Counted from the stretch's first letter, positions 7,125 through 15,052 are shown. The stretch: DNA of 15,295 nt from JBBROH01 sp038229595 (GCA_038229595.1 JBBROH010000103.1:1-15295), one strand, 5' to 3'. The notes: generated from the sequence alone by a model not told the origin. Made by a program: numbers and translations.

Positions 7125-9571
7125 CCACTACCTTCGACCCTAAGATGATGGAGAAGTTCCGCGAGGAGGTGGATACCTACCTGCTTGTTCTTCAACAGGA
7201 CTTGATCAGCATTGAGCGCGAGCCGCAGAATGTGGATTACCTGCGCGAAGCGATGCGCGCCGCGCACACGATCAAGGGAGCTAGCGGCATCATGGGCTTC
7301 CGCCAGATTGCGGGCGTGATGCACGAGGTTGAGAGCGTGATGGTCGCCATGCAGCAGCACGAGATTACCCTCAGCCCCGACCTCAGCGATCTCCTCTTTG
7401 AGGCGATTGACGCAGTGGACAACCTGACTAAGGGCGTGGTCAAGAACCAGCCAGTCACTATCGACACCGAGCGGCTGGTGCTACGCTTGCAGGGGGTGTT
7501 GGTTGGCAGTGGCGGCGACAGCAACGGTAGCAGCAACGGGCAGGCCGACCCCAGTAGCGGTCTGCCCCCAGAACTGCCAGTGGTGCTGCCGCTCCCTGGT
7601 GTCGGTCTGCCATCCGAGTCGGTGCGCGTGCGCGTTGAGCGGTTGGACAGCCTGATGAACGTGGCTAGCGAGATGGTGATCAGCAGGATGCAGAACGAGC
7701 AGGCGGTGGAGGAGTTGCGCCGCCTGCTCACCGCCATGCGCCTGCGTCGCCAGCAACTGGGTAAGCTACGCGAGAAGGTGGAGCGCGAGTGGAGCAGCCT
7801 CAGCCAGTATGAGATTGAGGCGGAGATGGAGGCGGTGGATGCGTTCGACGAGGCTCTGGACGAACTGGGCAGCAATACCCTGCGCGGCTTTGAGGAGTTC
7901 AATGCTACGCTAGGCACGGTCAGCGAGGAGTTGCAGGACACGGTACTGAGCATTCGGATGCTGCCGATTGAGACGATCTTCGGTCAGTACCAGCGCAACG
8001 CCCGCGACCTGGCCCGCGAACGGGGCAAGCAGATCAACCTGCTAACCATCGGTGGTGAGACCGAGGTGGACAAGAAGGTGTTGGAGAGCCTGAACGAAGC
8101 CCTAATCCACCTGGTTCGCAACGCTATTGATCACGGCATTGAGCCGGGCGAGGAGCGGCTGCGGCTGGGCAAGCTGCCAATGGGTATGGTGACAATGCGC
8201 GCCTACCAGCAGGCCGGGCAGGTGGTGGTGGATGTTAGCGACGACGGCGCAGGCATAGATGCGACCCTGCTCAAGGCAACTGCTGTGCGCCGTGGCTTGC
8301 TCACCGCCGCCGCCGCCGAGAACCTGAGCGACGCAGAGGCCCACCAACTGATCTTCCAGCCTGGCTTCAGCACCGCCCGCCTGATCACCGATAGCAGCGG
8401 GCGGGGCGTGGGCATGGACAGCGTGCGGACTGCTATCGCCCGCCTGGGTGGTAGCATCACCCTCGACACGAAGGTGGGCGCAGGGACGACGGTCAGCCTG
8501 CGCTTGCCACTCACCCTCACTGCCATCCGCGCCCTCCTCTTTGCCGCCCGCAACCAGGTATTTGCTATCGCCACCAGCAGCCTCGAAACGCTGGAATACA
8601 TCGGCGCAGAGGACGTAATCCTGCTTGAAGGGCGCGAAGCCGTGCAGGTGCGGGGCCGTACCCTCCCGCTGTTGCGCCTGGAAGACCTGCTCGACCTCAG
8701 CAGGGCCGAGCGCAGCGAACACCTTAATCAGCAGCAGTACGAGATTGCCGCCAGCTATCGGCGCAGCCAGACCAATAGCGAGAAGGGGGAGGAGGAGAGC
8801 GGAGCCAATGCTGCCCTGGTTGCTGCCCGCCGCCGCAGCAACGACCTGCTGGCCGCCAACTCTGCAACCTACATGGACGAGAGCAGCCAGTACACCTCAG
8901 CCTACATCCGCACCCTCGGCATCCAGGTAGAAGACCGCCTACCCATCCTCGTGGTTAGCAATGGCGACCGCCAGGTGGCCTTCCTGGTGGAGCAACTGTT
9001 GGATGAGCGCGATGTAGTGGTCAAGAACCTCGGCCCGCTGTTCAGCAAGGTAGAGCGGGTTAGCGGGTCGACCATCCTCGGTGATGGCAGCATCGTGGTC
9101 ATCCTCGACGGCCCCTCGCTAGTCAATGCTGCCCGCGCCCAGAGCCGCCGCCAGGTGAGCGATAGCAGTGTGGCCGCCAGCCTGCGCCGTGACGAGAAGT
9201 TGGGCCTGCACATCCTGATCGTAGACGACTCGGTAACTACCCGCGAGTTGGAGCGCAGCATTCTGGAGGCGGCAGGCTATCGGGTGGACATCGCCACCGA
9301 CGGCGAAGAAGCCCTCAACACGCTCGCCCAGCACAGCTACGCCCTGGTCATCGCTGACATCGAAATGCCGCGCATGGACGGATTCACCCTGACCCGTAAC
9401 ATCAAGGCCGACCCCCGCCTGCGTGACACGCCGGTGATCATCGTCTCCTCGCTAGCCAGCGAAGAATACAAGCGGCGCGGCATCGAAGTGGGCGCGCAAG
9501 CCTACATCACGAAGGGCCAGTTTGACCAGGGCAACTTGCTAGACACGATTGAGTTGCTAGCCAACCACTAG
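7121..9571 (+). CDS. cheA: Hybrid chemotaxis histidine kinase CheA with C-terminal receiver
   Basis: The chain has 816 residues. The HPt domain (about 1-125) carries the phospho-accepting His49 in AAHTIKGASG. A Gly/Ser/Pro-rich linker (128-165) stands where a P2 response-regulator-binding domain could be, so P2 appears absent. The dimerisation region (168-290) is long, with a charged helical insert at about 195-262. The ATPase domain has the N-box LVRNAIDHG (331-339), DDGAG (374-378) and GRGVGM (427-432). The CheW-like regulatory domain starts near 465 and is interrupted by about 70 hydrophilic residues (527-597). The receiver starts at LHILIVDDS (696-704) with phosphorylation site Asp746 in IADIEMP and Lys798. 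Such hybrids are typical of pilus-type or alternative-function chemosensory systems. The start overlaps the preceding stop and has GAGGGAG upstream. Confidence 0.95.
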   Translation: MTTTFDPKMMEKFREEVDTYLLVLQQDLISIEREPQNVDYLREAMRAAHTIKGASGIMGFRQIAGVMHEVESVMVAMQQHEITLSPDLSDLLFEAIDAVDNLTKGVVKNQPVTIDTERLVLRLQGVLVGSGGDSNGSSNGQADPSSGLPPELPVVLPLPGVGLPSESVRVRVERLDSLMNVASEMVISRMQNEQAVEELRRLLTAMRLRRQQLGKLREKVEREWSSLSQYEIEAEMEAVDAFDEALDELGSNTLRGFEEFNATLGTVSEELQDTVLSIRMLPIETIFGQYQRNARDLARERGKQINLLTIGGETEVDKKVLESLNEALIHLVRNAIDHGIEPGEERLRLGKLPMGMVTMRAYQQAGQVVVDVSDDGAGIDATLLKATAVRRGLLTAAAAENLSDAEAHQLIFQPGFSTARLITDSSGRGVGMDSVRTAIARLGGSITLDTKVGAGTTVSLRLPLTLTAIRALLFAARNQVFAIATSSLETLEYIGAEDVILLEGREAVQVRGRTLPLLRLEDLLDLSRAERSEHLNQQQYEIAASYRRSQTNSEKGEEESGANAALVAARRRSNDLLAANSATYMDESSQYTSAYIRTLGIQVEDRLPILVVSNGDRQVAFLVEQLLDERDVVVKNLGPLFSKVERVSGSTILGDGSIVVILDGPSLVNAARAQSRRQVSDSSVAASLRRDEKLGLHILIVDDSVTTRELERSILEAAGYRVDIATDGEEALNTLAQHSYALVIADIEMPRMDGFTLTRNIKADPRLRDTPVIIVSSLASEEYKRRGIEVGAQAYITKGQFDQGNLLDTIELLANH

Positions 9572-9574
9572 TAT

Positions 9575-9603
9575 TTGACAATCTGGCTATCTAGCATTAT
9601 CAT
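9575..9603 (+). promoter_or_regulatory. Promoter of the receiver-cheB-cheR operon
   Basis: Perfect TTGACA (9575-9580) and TATCAT (9598-9603, one mismatch to TATAAT) are spaced 17 bp apart. The -35 begins three bases after the last base of the cheA stop codon. The predicted start near 9610 leaves a leader of about 70 bases before the ATG at 9681. I see no terminator after cheA, so this would add to read-through from upstream. Confidence 0.75.
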
Positions 9604-9619
9604 GGTAGGGTAATGGTAG
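9602..9619 (+). repeat. Direct repeat ATGGTAG x2, 11 bp apart, at the transcription start
   Basis: ATGGTAG occurs at 9602-9608 and 9613-9619, a spacing of one helical turn, from the last bases of the -10 box across the predicted start. It could be a regulator binding site, or chance. Confidence 0.25.
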
Positions 9620-9680
9620 CCCTTGCGACTGACCGGCGTGCTGGGTGCGCCATCTTGCGGGAATAGGGGACGGTAAACTG

Positions 9681-10088
9681 ATGGAAAGATCGACTGAAAG
9701 ACGCAAAATCCTGGTAGTAGATGACAGCGCGCTGGTCGCCGAGGCGGTCAAGGCCAAGCTGGAGGCTAGCAACTACGATGTTGCTCTTGCCTACAGTGGT
9801 GAGGAGGCTCTTGACAAGGTGAAGGAGGATGCACCCGACCTGATGATCCTTGATGTTTATATGCCCGGTATTGATGGTTTTGAGGTTTGTCGCCGCTTGC
9901 GCGAGGATGAGGCTACCCGCACCCTGCCTATTGTGATGCTCAGTTCACGCGGCAACATCAAGGAGAAGCTGGCAGGCTTCCGGGCTGGGGCTGACGATTA
10001 CCTGGTCAAGGAGTTTGACCTGCTCGACCTCCCCTACCGCGTCAAGCTCGTATTTCGGCTGCGGGGCATGGAAGATAAGGCGAACTGA
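9681..10088 (+). CDS. Stand-alone response regulator receiver (CheY-like)
   Basis: This single receiver domain of 135 residues has the acidic pair in KILVVDDSALV (residues 9-19), phosphorylation site Asp58 in LMILDVYMPGIDGF, Ser88/Ser89 in IVMLSSR, and Lys110 in DDYLVKEFD. The residue after the lysine is Glu and not the usual Pro. No output domain is present, so it probably works by protein contact after phosphorylation by the CheA encoded upstream. I choose the ATG at 9681, preceded by AGGGGACGG (9665-9673). A GTG at 9645 would add 12 residues but lacks a ribosome binding site and would lie closer to the predicted transcription start. It is first in its operon, with cheB starting two bases after its stop. 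Confidence 0.9.
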   Translation: MERSTERRKILVVDDSALVAEAVKAKLEASNYDVALAYSGEEALDKVKEDAPDLMILDVYMPGIDGFEVCRRLREDEATRTLPIVMLSSRGNIKEKLAGFRAGADDYLVKEFDLLDLPYRVKLVFRLRGMEDKAN

Positions 10089-10090
10089 AG

Positions 10091-11296
10091 ATGGCTGCTC
10101 CCTTGCGCGTGTTGGTCGTTGAGGACTCGCCGCTGATGAGCGATCTGATCGTCAGTACCCTCGAAGCCGACCCCAACATCAAGACGGTGGGGGTTGCCCG
10201 CGATGGAGCCGAGGCGATTGAGATGGTGCAACGCCTGCGCCCCGACCTGATCACCATGGATATCTATATGCCCCGCCTTGACGGTTTTGGCGCGGTGGAG
10301 CATATCATGGCCTACAATCCTACCCCGATCCTGGTGATCACCACCTCCACTGCCCACCCCGACGTGGACGTGAGTATGCGGATGTTGGCGGCTGGCGCGC
10401 TCGACGTGATGGAGAAGCCTGCCCGCCTGGATAACCACTCCTGGGAGATGAAGCAGGCTGAACTCGTCCGTAAGGTCAAGCTGCTGGCTAAAGTGCGGGT
10501 CGTCACCCACCTCAAGGGGCGGCGCACCTTCCCCACCGTGCCGGTCGCTGACGGCCCCGCCCAGCCTGGCGGCTTCGATCCCAGCCTACGCCCTGGCGTG
10601 CGCCCCCGCCGCAATACTGGCACCCTACGTACCGCTAGCAGCCCGCCGATCAGCCCTGCGGCAGCCCCCCCCAAGAATATAGTAGTGCGCCCCCTCAGCG
10701 CGACCTTCCCTGTATCCTGCTACTACCAGGCGGTGGCTATCGCCTCCTCAACTGGTGGGCCGCAAGCCTTGCTCCACGTGCTACAGAAGCTGCCAACCAA
10801 CCTGCCGGTGCCAGTGCTGATCGTCCAACACATCGCCAGCGGCTTCACCAGCGGCCTGGCCGAGTGGCTCGACCGCGAGTGCAGCCTCAACATCAGCGTA
10901 GCCCACAACGGGCAGGTGCCGAAAGCTGGTGAGGTACTACTCGCCCCCGACGACCTCCATCTTTGCCTGCGCCGCCTTGATAGTCACCTTGAACTGGTCA
11001 CCGAGGCTGGCCTGCCAGATGACCTGCGCCCTGCCGCCGATAACCTCTTTCGCTCGGTGGCCGAGGCGTGTGGCGCGCGGGCTATCGGCGTGGTGCTGAC
11101 TGGTATGGGCCGCGATGGGGCGGCGGGGCTACGGGCGATGCACGATGCGGGCGCACACGGTATTGCCCAGGACGAAGCGACCAGCGTGATCTTTGGTATG
11201 CCCCGCGCTGCGATCAGCCTTGCTGCTGCCGACGACGTGCTAGCCCTCGACTCGATCAGCGCACGACTGCTTGAGTTGCTGGGCAAGCCAGCATAG
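10091..11296 (+). CDS. cheB: Chemotaxis response regulator protein-glutamate methylesterase CheB
   Basis: The receiver occupies about 1-135, with Asp57 in ITMDIYMPRLDGF and Lys109 in VMEKPARLD. A Pro/Ala/Arg-rich linker of about 70 residues (140-210) is longer than in many CheB proteins. The methylesterase domain runs from about 212 to the end. The catalytic triad is visible as Ser220 in IASSTGGPQAL, His247 in IVQHIASGF and Asp342 in LTGMGRDGAAGL. The enzyme removes methyl groups from receptor glutamates and deamidates glutamines when activated by CheA. Its 401-residue length is normal to slightly long. It opens two bases after the receiver gene stop, with only a weak ribosome binding site, which suggests coupled translation. 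Its presence implies receptors with methylation sites elsewhere in the genome. Confidence 0.95.
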   Translation: MAAPLRVLVVEDSPLMSDLIVSTLEADPNIKTVGVARDGAEAIEMVQRLRPDLITMDIYMPRLDGFGAVEHIMAYNPTPILVITTSTAHPDVDVSMRMLAAGALDVMEKPARLDNHSWEMKQAELVRKVKLLAKVRVVTHLKGRRTFPTVPVADGPAQPGGFDPSLRPGVRPRRNTGTLRTASSPPISPAAAPPKNIVVRPLSATFPVSCYYQAVAIASSTGGPQALLHVLQKLPTNLPVPVLIVQHIASGFTSGLAEWLDRECSLNISVAHNGQVPKAGEVLLAPDDLHLCLRRLDSHLELVTEAGLPDDLRPAADNLFRSVAEACGARAIGVVLTGMGRDGAAGLRAMHDAGAHGIAQDEATSVIFGMPRAAISLAAADDVLALDSISARLLELLGKPA

Positions 11297-11305
11297 GAGG
11301 ACGGC

Positions 11306-11791
11306 ATGGCACGCTACAGCAAGGGCAAACTGTTCTGGGCGATCCGCGAGCAACTGAAGCCCGCCGATCTAGCCACCCTCTATAGCCTGCTAGCTGCCAA
11401 CCGCCGCCTGGCGAACCTGCGCTACATCCAGCTTGACCCTGGCTATGGGCAGGCCATCCTCGACCTGGTAGATTACTGCGACCAACACCACGCCAACCAC
11501 ATCCTTGTCGCCATCCTACACGACCACTTTGGCATCACAGTGGCAGCGAAAGAGCAGTACACCGCTAGCAGGTTCCTCTACCTGTTTCTGTTCAAGCCCA
11601 GCCGCTTGAAGGAGATCGACAACCACCAGTCGCTTGAGGATGACGTGCGCTTGCAGAAGGCTGCCGCCAGCAGCGTAGTCGCCCTGTGCTTCCTCCCTAT
11701 GCTGCTGCTGCTCGGCGTGGCCGACGGCCTGGCCTCGGTGGAGCTAAAAGAGATACAGAGCAGGGCGAGTGCCGCCGGGAGGTCAGCATGA
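11306..11791 (+). CDS. Small protein with helical death-like/effector-associated-type domain and a hydrophobic segment
   Basis: This 161-residue protein lies between cheB and cheR. Residues 5-76 read as a compact helical bundle: KLFWAIREQL, DLATLYSLLAAN, then the stretch AILDLVDYCDQHHANHILVAI (50-70) followed by LHDHFG. The pattern 'hydrophobic-L-V-x-Y-C ... L-x-x-I/L' resembles the last two helices of bacterial effector-associated (EAD) and death-like domains. This is pattern recognition, not a confirmed match. A second, charged part follows (80-118), then a hydrophobic stretch at 121-143 (SSVVALCFLPMLLLLGVADGL) that could be a membrane span, and a short polar tail. AGGAGG (11295-11300) overlaps the cheB stop. 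The own stop overlaps the cheR start (ATGA at 11788-11791), so it is coupled to both neighbours and is probably a genuine component of the system. Confidence 0.8.
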   Translation: MARYSKGKLFWAIREQLKPADLATLYSLLAANRRLANLRYIQLDPGYGQAILDLVDYCDQHHANHILVAILHDHFGITVAAKEQYTASRFLYLFLFKPSRLKEIDNHQSLEDDVRLQKAAASSVVALCFLPMLLLLGVADGLASVELKEIQSRASAAGRSA

Positions 11792-13389
11792 GCCTGATCT
11801 TCAGCGACGAAGAATATACCCTGTTCCGTGACTTGATCAGCCAGACAGCGGGCCTCTACTTTGACGAGAGTAAGCGCGGCACCCTTGCCCAGCACATCGC
11901 CGAGCGGCAGGCTGCCACCAACCTACCCAGCTTCGCTGCCTACTACGCCCTGTTGACTGGCGGCAACCCCAACCAGCGCGAGAACGAACGCCAACTGCTG
12001 CTCAACAACCTGACGATCAATGAGACCAGCTTCTTCCGCAACCAGGAACACTTCGCCACCCTGCGCGAGGTTGCCTTGCCAGAGTTGCTCAAGCTGCGGG
12101 CGAAGGACAGCGACCGCACGCTGCGCTTCTGGAGTGCTGGTTGCGCCAGTGGTGAGGAGCCGTACTCGTTGGCGATCACCTTGCTTGAGAGTAGGCTAGC
12201 CGAAGATGGCTGGCAGTTCACCGTGATCGGCAGCGACTTGGACAGCCACGCCCTCAAGCTAGCGGAGCATGGGGTTTACGGCAAACGCTCCCTGCGCGAG
12301 GTAGCAGGCGAAACCTTCAGCCGCTACTTCACCCCCGTCCCTGGCAGCAGCGACGCGAAGGGCGAAGCCAGCCGCTTCCAGATCGTACAGCAGGTCAAGT
12401 CGCTAGTCAGTTTCAGCCAGTTCAACCTGGCCGCCTTCCCTTACAATAGCTACAGCTACGGCAACCAGGACTTGATTTTCTGCGAGAACGTGCTGATCTA
12501 CTTCCAGCCAGAGATGGTGCCACAGGTGATCGAGAACCTCTACCGCTGCCTGCGGCCTGGTGGCTACCTGTTCCTCGGCTATGCCGAAACACTCTGGCAG
12601 GTGCCGACCCGCCTTGAACTGGTGTCGCTACCCAACACCTTCTGCTACCGCCGCCCGCTCAGCGAACGGCCAGAGCGCGCCACCTTTGCGCCACCAGAGC
12701 GCATCCAATCCGCGGCCCGGCTCGGCACCGGGCCGCTGGGCAACATCTTCGCCCGTTTCAAGCTGCAAACTGGCCCCTTGCAACTGCCGACTACCGACGA
12801 ACTGGTAAAGGTAAGAGGCCAGGCAGCCCCACAGTTGGAGGAGAGCCAACGCCCCCCCTCGGAGTGGATCGCTTTTGGCGACAAGCTACGCAGGGAGAAC
12901 CGCTACAATGACGCGCTGGCGGCCTACCAGGCTGGGCTAAGGGCGAACCCGCAAGCGTTGGAGGCGATCTGCGGCATCGCCCAGATTCACTTTCAGCGTG
13001 GCCTGCCCGACCTTGCGGTGGCCGAGTGCCTGCGGGCGATTGCGATTGACAGCCTCTACGAGGAGGCTCACCTGCTGATGGGTAGTATCTACGCCAGCCA
13101 GAGCGGGCCGATTGCGCGGGTCAAAGCGATTGAGGCTTACCAGAAGGCGATTTACATCAACCTCAACTCGCCCGCCGCTCACTACCGCCTGGCCGAGGTC
13201 TACCGCAACGCCGCTAATCGGGGCAGTAGCAACCGCAAGGAGCAACAGACCACGCGCACCGCTGCCCTGCGTGAGTACCGCTCTACCCTGCGCTGCCTCA
13301 GCCCCCTGCCCGACGACCAACAGGTGGACGGCCTACCGGCCTCCGCCCTACGCCGCCTCTGCGAACTGAACATCTCGGCCCTCGGCTGA
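11788..13389 (+). CDS. cheR: CheR-type protein-glutamate O-methyltransferase fused to C-terminal TPRs
   Basis: The N-terminal CheR helical domain (about 1-75, AGLYFDESKRGTL) is followed by LTINETSFFRN (75-85), the SAM-binding motif FWSAGCASGEEPYSLA (114-129), SDLDSHAL (149-156), and the late motif LIFCENVLIYFQPE (229-242) with LRPGGYLFLGYAE (255-267). This is the full set of class I CheR landmarks. After a linker (290-355), three or more TPRs fill about 357-475, and an arginine-rich part runs to the end. Length is 533 residues against about 270-290 for a plain CheR. CheR methylates receptor glutamates opposite CheB; TPR tails in CheR proteins usually mediate protein contacts. The start at 11788 is set by GGGAGG (11777-11782); a longer frame from 11686 would overlap the preceding gene by 100 bases. 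Confidence 0.94.
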   Translation: MSLIFSDEEYTLFRDLISQTAGLYFDESKRGTLAQHIAERQAATNLPSFAAYYALLTGGNPNQRENERQLLLNNLTINETSFFRNQEHFATLREVALPELLKLRAKDSDRTLRFWSAGCASGEEPYSLAITLLESRLAEDGWQFTVIGSDLDSHALKLAEHGVYGKRSLREVAGETFSRYFTPVPGSSDAKGEASRFQIVQQVKSLVSFSQFNLAAFPYNSYSYGNQDLIFCENVLIYFQPEMVPQVIENLYRCLRPGGYLFLGYAETLWQVPTRLELVSLPNTFCYRRPLSERPERATFAPPERIQSAARLGTGPLGNIFARFKLQTGPLQLPTTDELVKVRGQAAPQLEESQRPPSEWIAFGDKLRRENRYNDALAAYQAGLRANPQALEAICGIAQIHFQRGLPDLAVAECLRAIAIDSLYEEAHLLMGSIYASQSGPIARVKAIEAYQKAIYINLNSPAAHYRLAEVYRNAANRGSSNRKEQQTTRTAALREYRSTLRCLSPLPDDQQVDGLPASALRRLCELNISALG

Positions 13390-13485
13390 ACTCCCACTGC
13401 TAGCTACCACCTTGCTCCCCAACTGCTCTTGCAAGCAACTACGCCTTTTGGCTGAGTTAGATAGCAGCAAGCGCCAGTTAGCGGG

Positions 13486-13491
13486 TATAAT
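13486..13491 (+). promoter_or_regulatory. Probable -10 box before the MFS gene
   Basis: A perfect TATAAT lies 32 bases before the GTG start, but no convincing -35 hexamer is found 15-19 bp upstream. The 134-base gap between cheR and the MFS gene holds nothing else I recognise, and no hairpin followed by a T-run. Confidence 0.4.
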
Positions 13492-13523
13492 TGGTTAGAT
13501 AATAACCAAAGTGGGGGGCGAGC

Positions 13524-14858
13524 GTGATTGAGCAGCAGGTGATGGACGCAGAGTTGAGCGAGCAGGCGAAGGTGGAGACAGAGCAGCTGAAGCTGCAACC
13601 AGAGAGCGTCCCTGGCGAAGGGCAGCGCAGTAGCTTCGGCCTCAATCGCAACTTCAGCATCTACTGGGCGGGCCAGTCGCTCTCAGCGGTTGGCGACGCA
13701 TTCGCCTTCGTTGCCATGCCGCTGCTGGTGCTAGAAGCGACTGGCTCGGTGGTGCAGATGGGCCTGGTGACAGCGACGACCGGGGTGAGCCAGATACTGA
13801 TGGGCCTGATCGCGGGGCCACTAGTGGATCGCCTGGATCGGCGCAAGCTGATGATCGGCTGCGATATTGGCCGCTTCCTGCTCTACAGCCTGATCCCGCT
13901 CGGCTGGTGGCTGCTTGGCCCCCAAATCTGGCTGATCTACCTGGTTACCGCCCTCGCCTCCGCCCTCGGCAACCTGTTCGGGGTCGCCTCGATCACCGCC
14001 ATCCCCAACCTGGTCAGCAAGGCGCAGATCATGGACGCGAACTCGCGGCTGCAAGCAACTTTCGGCCTGGCTTTCTTCCTCGGCCCGATGCTTAGTGGCT
14101 TCATCTCCTACTACCTCGGCGGGCCAGTAACAGCAGTGGGCATCAATGCCGCCTCCTATCTAGCCTCGATCTTCGCCCTCAGCCTCGTGCGCCTGCGTAG
14201 CGGAGAGCGGCAGCAAGCGCAGGCGAAGGAGAGCAAGCTGCGCGAACTCTCAGCAGGCATCCGCTACCTGTTCAGCCAGCCACTGCTGCGCTCACTCACC
14301 ATCTTCTATATGCTGACCAATATGCTGACTTTCGCCGGGCTAGACCTGTTCATTTATCGGATCAAGCACGACCTGGGGCAGGGCGATAACACCGTTGGTA
14401 TCGTCCTCGGTGTCGCTGCGGTCGGCTCGATCCTCTCGGCCCTGGCCGTACCGCTCCTACGCCGTCGCTACGGTTTCGGCCCCACCTTTATCGGTGGCGC
14501 ACTGTTGCAGGCCGCCTCGCTAGCCACGATTGGCCTCGCCCCCACTGTGCTGCTGGTACTGCCCGCCACCGTCGGCTTCACCCTCGGCGACCGCATCCAG
14601 GGGGTTAATTCGATGACTATTCGGCAGGAGATCACCCCTGACCGACTGCTGGGCCGGGTCACCGCCGCCTTCTGGACGCTGATTAGCGTGCTGGGGCCAA
14701 TAGGGGCGGGGGCCATGACCTGGTTGGCCGCCCAGTTTGGTAGCAGCCCTGTGCTGCTGGCAATGGGCGCAGGCGGCTTCCTGCTCGCTTGCCTCGCCAC
14801 CCTCACCCCGATCCGTCTGCGCCACCCAGAGCAGGTTTACCACAAGAGCAGCGATTGA
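13524..14858 (+). CDS. Major facilitator superfamily transporter (EntS/MFS_3-like exporter)
   Basis: A hydrophilic N-terminus of about 40 residues is followed by RNFSIYWAGQSLSAVGDAF (42-60), a common opening of drug and siderophore exporters of this branch. The MFS loop 2-3 signature is clear in GPLVDRLDRRKLMIGCD (98-114). About twelve hydrophobic spans follow, with a charged central loop near 223-242 between the two halves. The 444-residue length is typical. Substrate cannot be predicted; export of a small molecule is the family norm. The start is GTG 13524 with GGGGGG just upstream; the ATG at 13542 is a possible alternative with a poorer ribosome binding site. It has its own predicted -10 box and need not belong to the chemosensory operon. 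Confidence 0.88.
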   Translation: MIEQQVMDAELSEQAKVETEQLKLQPESVPGEGQRSSFGLNRNFSIYWAGQSLSAVGDAFAFVAMPLLVLEATGSVVQMGLVTATTGVSQILMGLIAGPLVDRLDRRKLMIGCDIGRFLLYSLIPLGWWLLGPQIWLIYLVTALASALGNLFGVASITAIPNLVSKAQIMDANSRLQATFGLAFFLGPMLSGFISYYLGGPVTAVGINAASYLASIFALSLVRLRSGERQQAQAKESKLRELSAGIRYLFSQPLLRSLTIFYMLTNMLTFAGLDLFIYRIKHDLGQGDNTVGIVLGVAAVGSILSALAVPLLRRRYGFGPTFIGGALLQAASLATIGLAPTVLLVLPATVGFTLGDRIQGVNSMTIRQEITPDRLLGRVTAAFWTLISVLGPIGAGAMTWLAAQFGSSPVLLAMGAGGFLLACLATLTPIRLRHPEQVYHKSSD

Positions 14859-14875
14859 GCTTTAGCCCCATTCGC

Positions 14876-14904
14876 TTGACATTAGGCCTGCACTGTTGTA
14901 TAAT
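14876..14904 (+). promoter_or_regulatory. Consensus sigma-70 promoter of the tRNA-Thr-tuf unit
   Basis: Perfect TTGACA (14876-14881), a 17-bp spacer and perfect TATAAT (14899-14904), as expected for a stable RNA and translation-factor transcript. The predicted start near 14911 is about 66 bases before the tRNA. Confidence 0.9.
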
Positions 14905-14976
14905 ACCAGCGTTCTAAGGGGACACGCGCCCGCGCAAGCAGGCCGCTGGCCCACAGGACAGGTAAAGCAGGAACAG

Positions 14977-15052
14977 GCCCATGTAGCTCAGTTGGCAGAG
15001 CACATTCTTGGTAAGAATGAGGTCATCAGTTCGAATCTGATCATGGGCTCCA
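14977..15052 (+). tRNA. trnT: tRNA-Thr (anticodon GGT)
   Basis: This is a complete 76-base cloverleaf. Acceptor arms are GCCCATG (14977-14983) and CATGGGC (15042-15048), with discriminator T and an encoded CCA (15050-15052). The anticodon stem is CATTC/GAATG around loop TTGGTAA, giving anticodon GGT for threonine. The T arm is ATCAG-TTCGAAT-CTGAT. The encoded CCA means no addition is needed after trimming. The tRNA-Thr-tuf order is the familiar tufB-type arrangement. Confidence 0.97.

Noticed and set aside
9645..9680. GTG start at 9645 for the stand-alone receiver
   Set aside because: There is no Shine-Dalgarno sequence before it, and the added residues are not part of a receiver fold; the ATG at 9681 is better supported.
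11686..11787. Extended CheR start at 11686, adding 34 residues
   Set aside because: It overlaps most of the end of the preceding gene in another frame and lacks a good binding site. The ATG at 11788 has GGGAGG and gives a normal CheR N-terminus.
13390..13523. Terminator after cheR
   Set aside because: Only tiny palindromes (CTTGCAAG, GCCTTTTGGC) are present, with no stable stem followed by a T-run.
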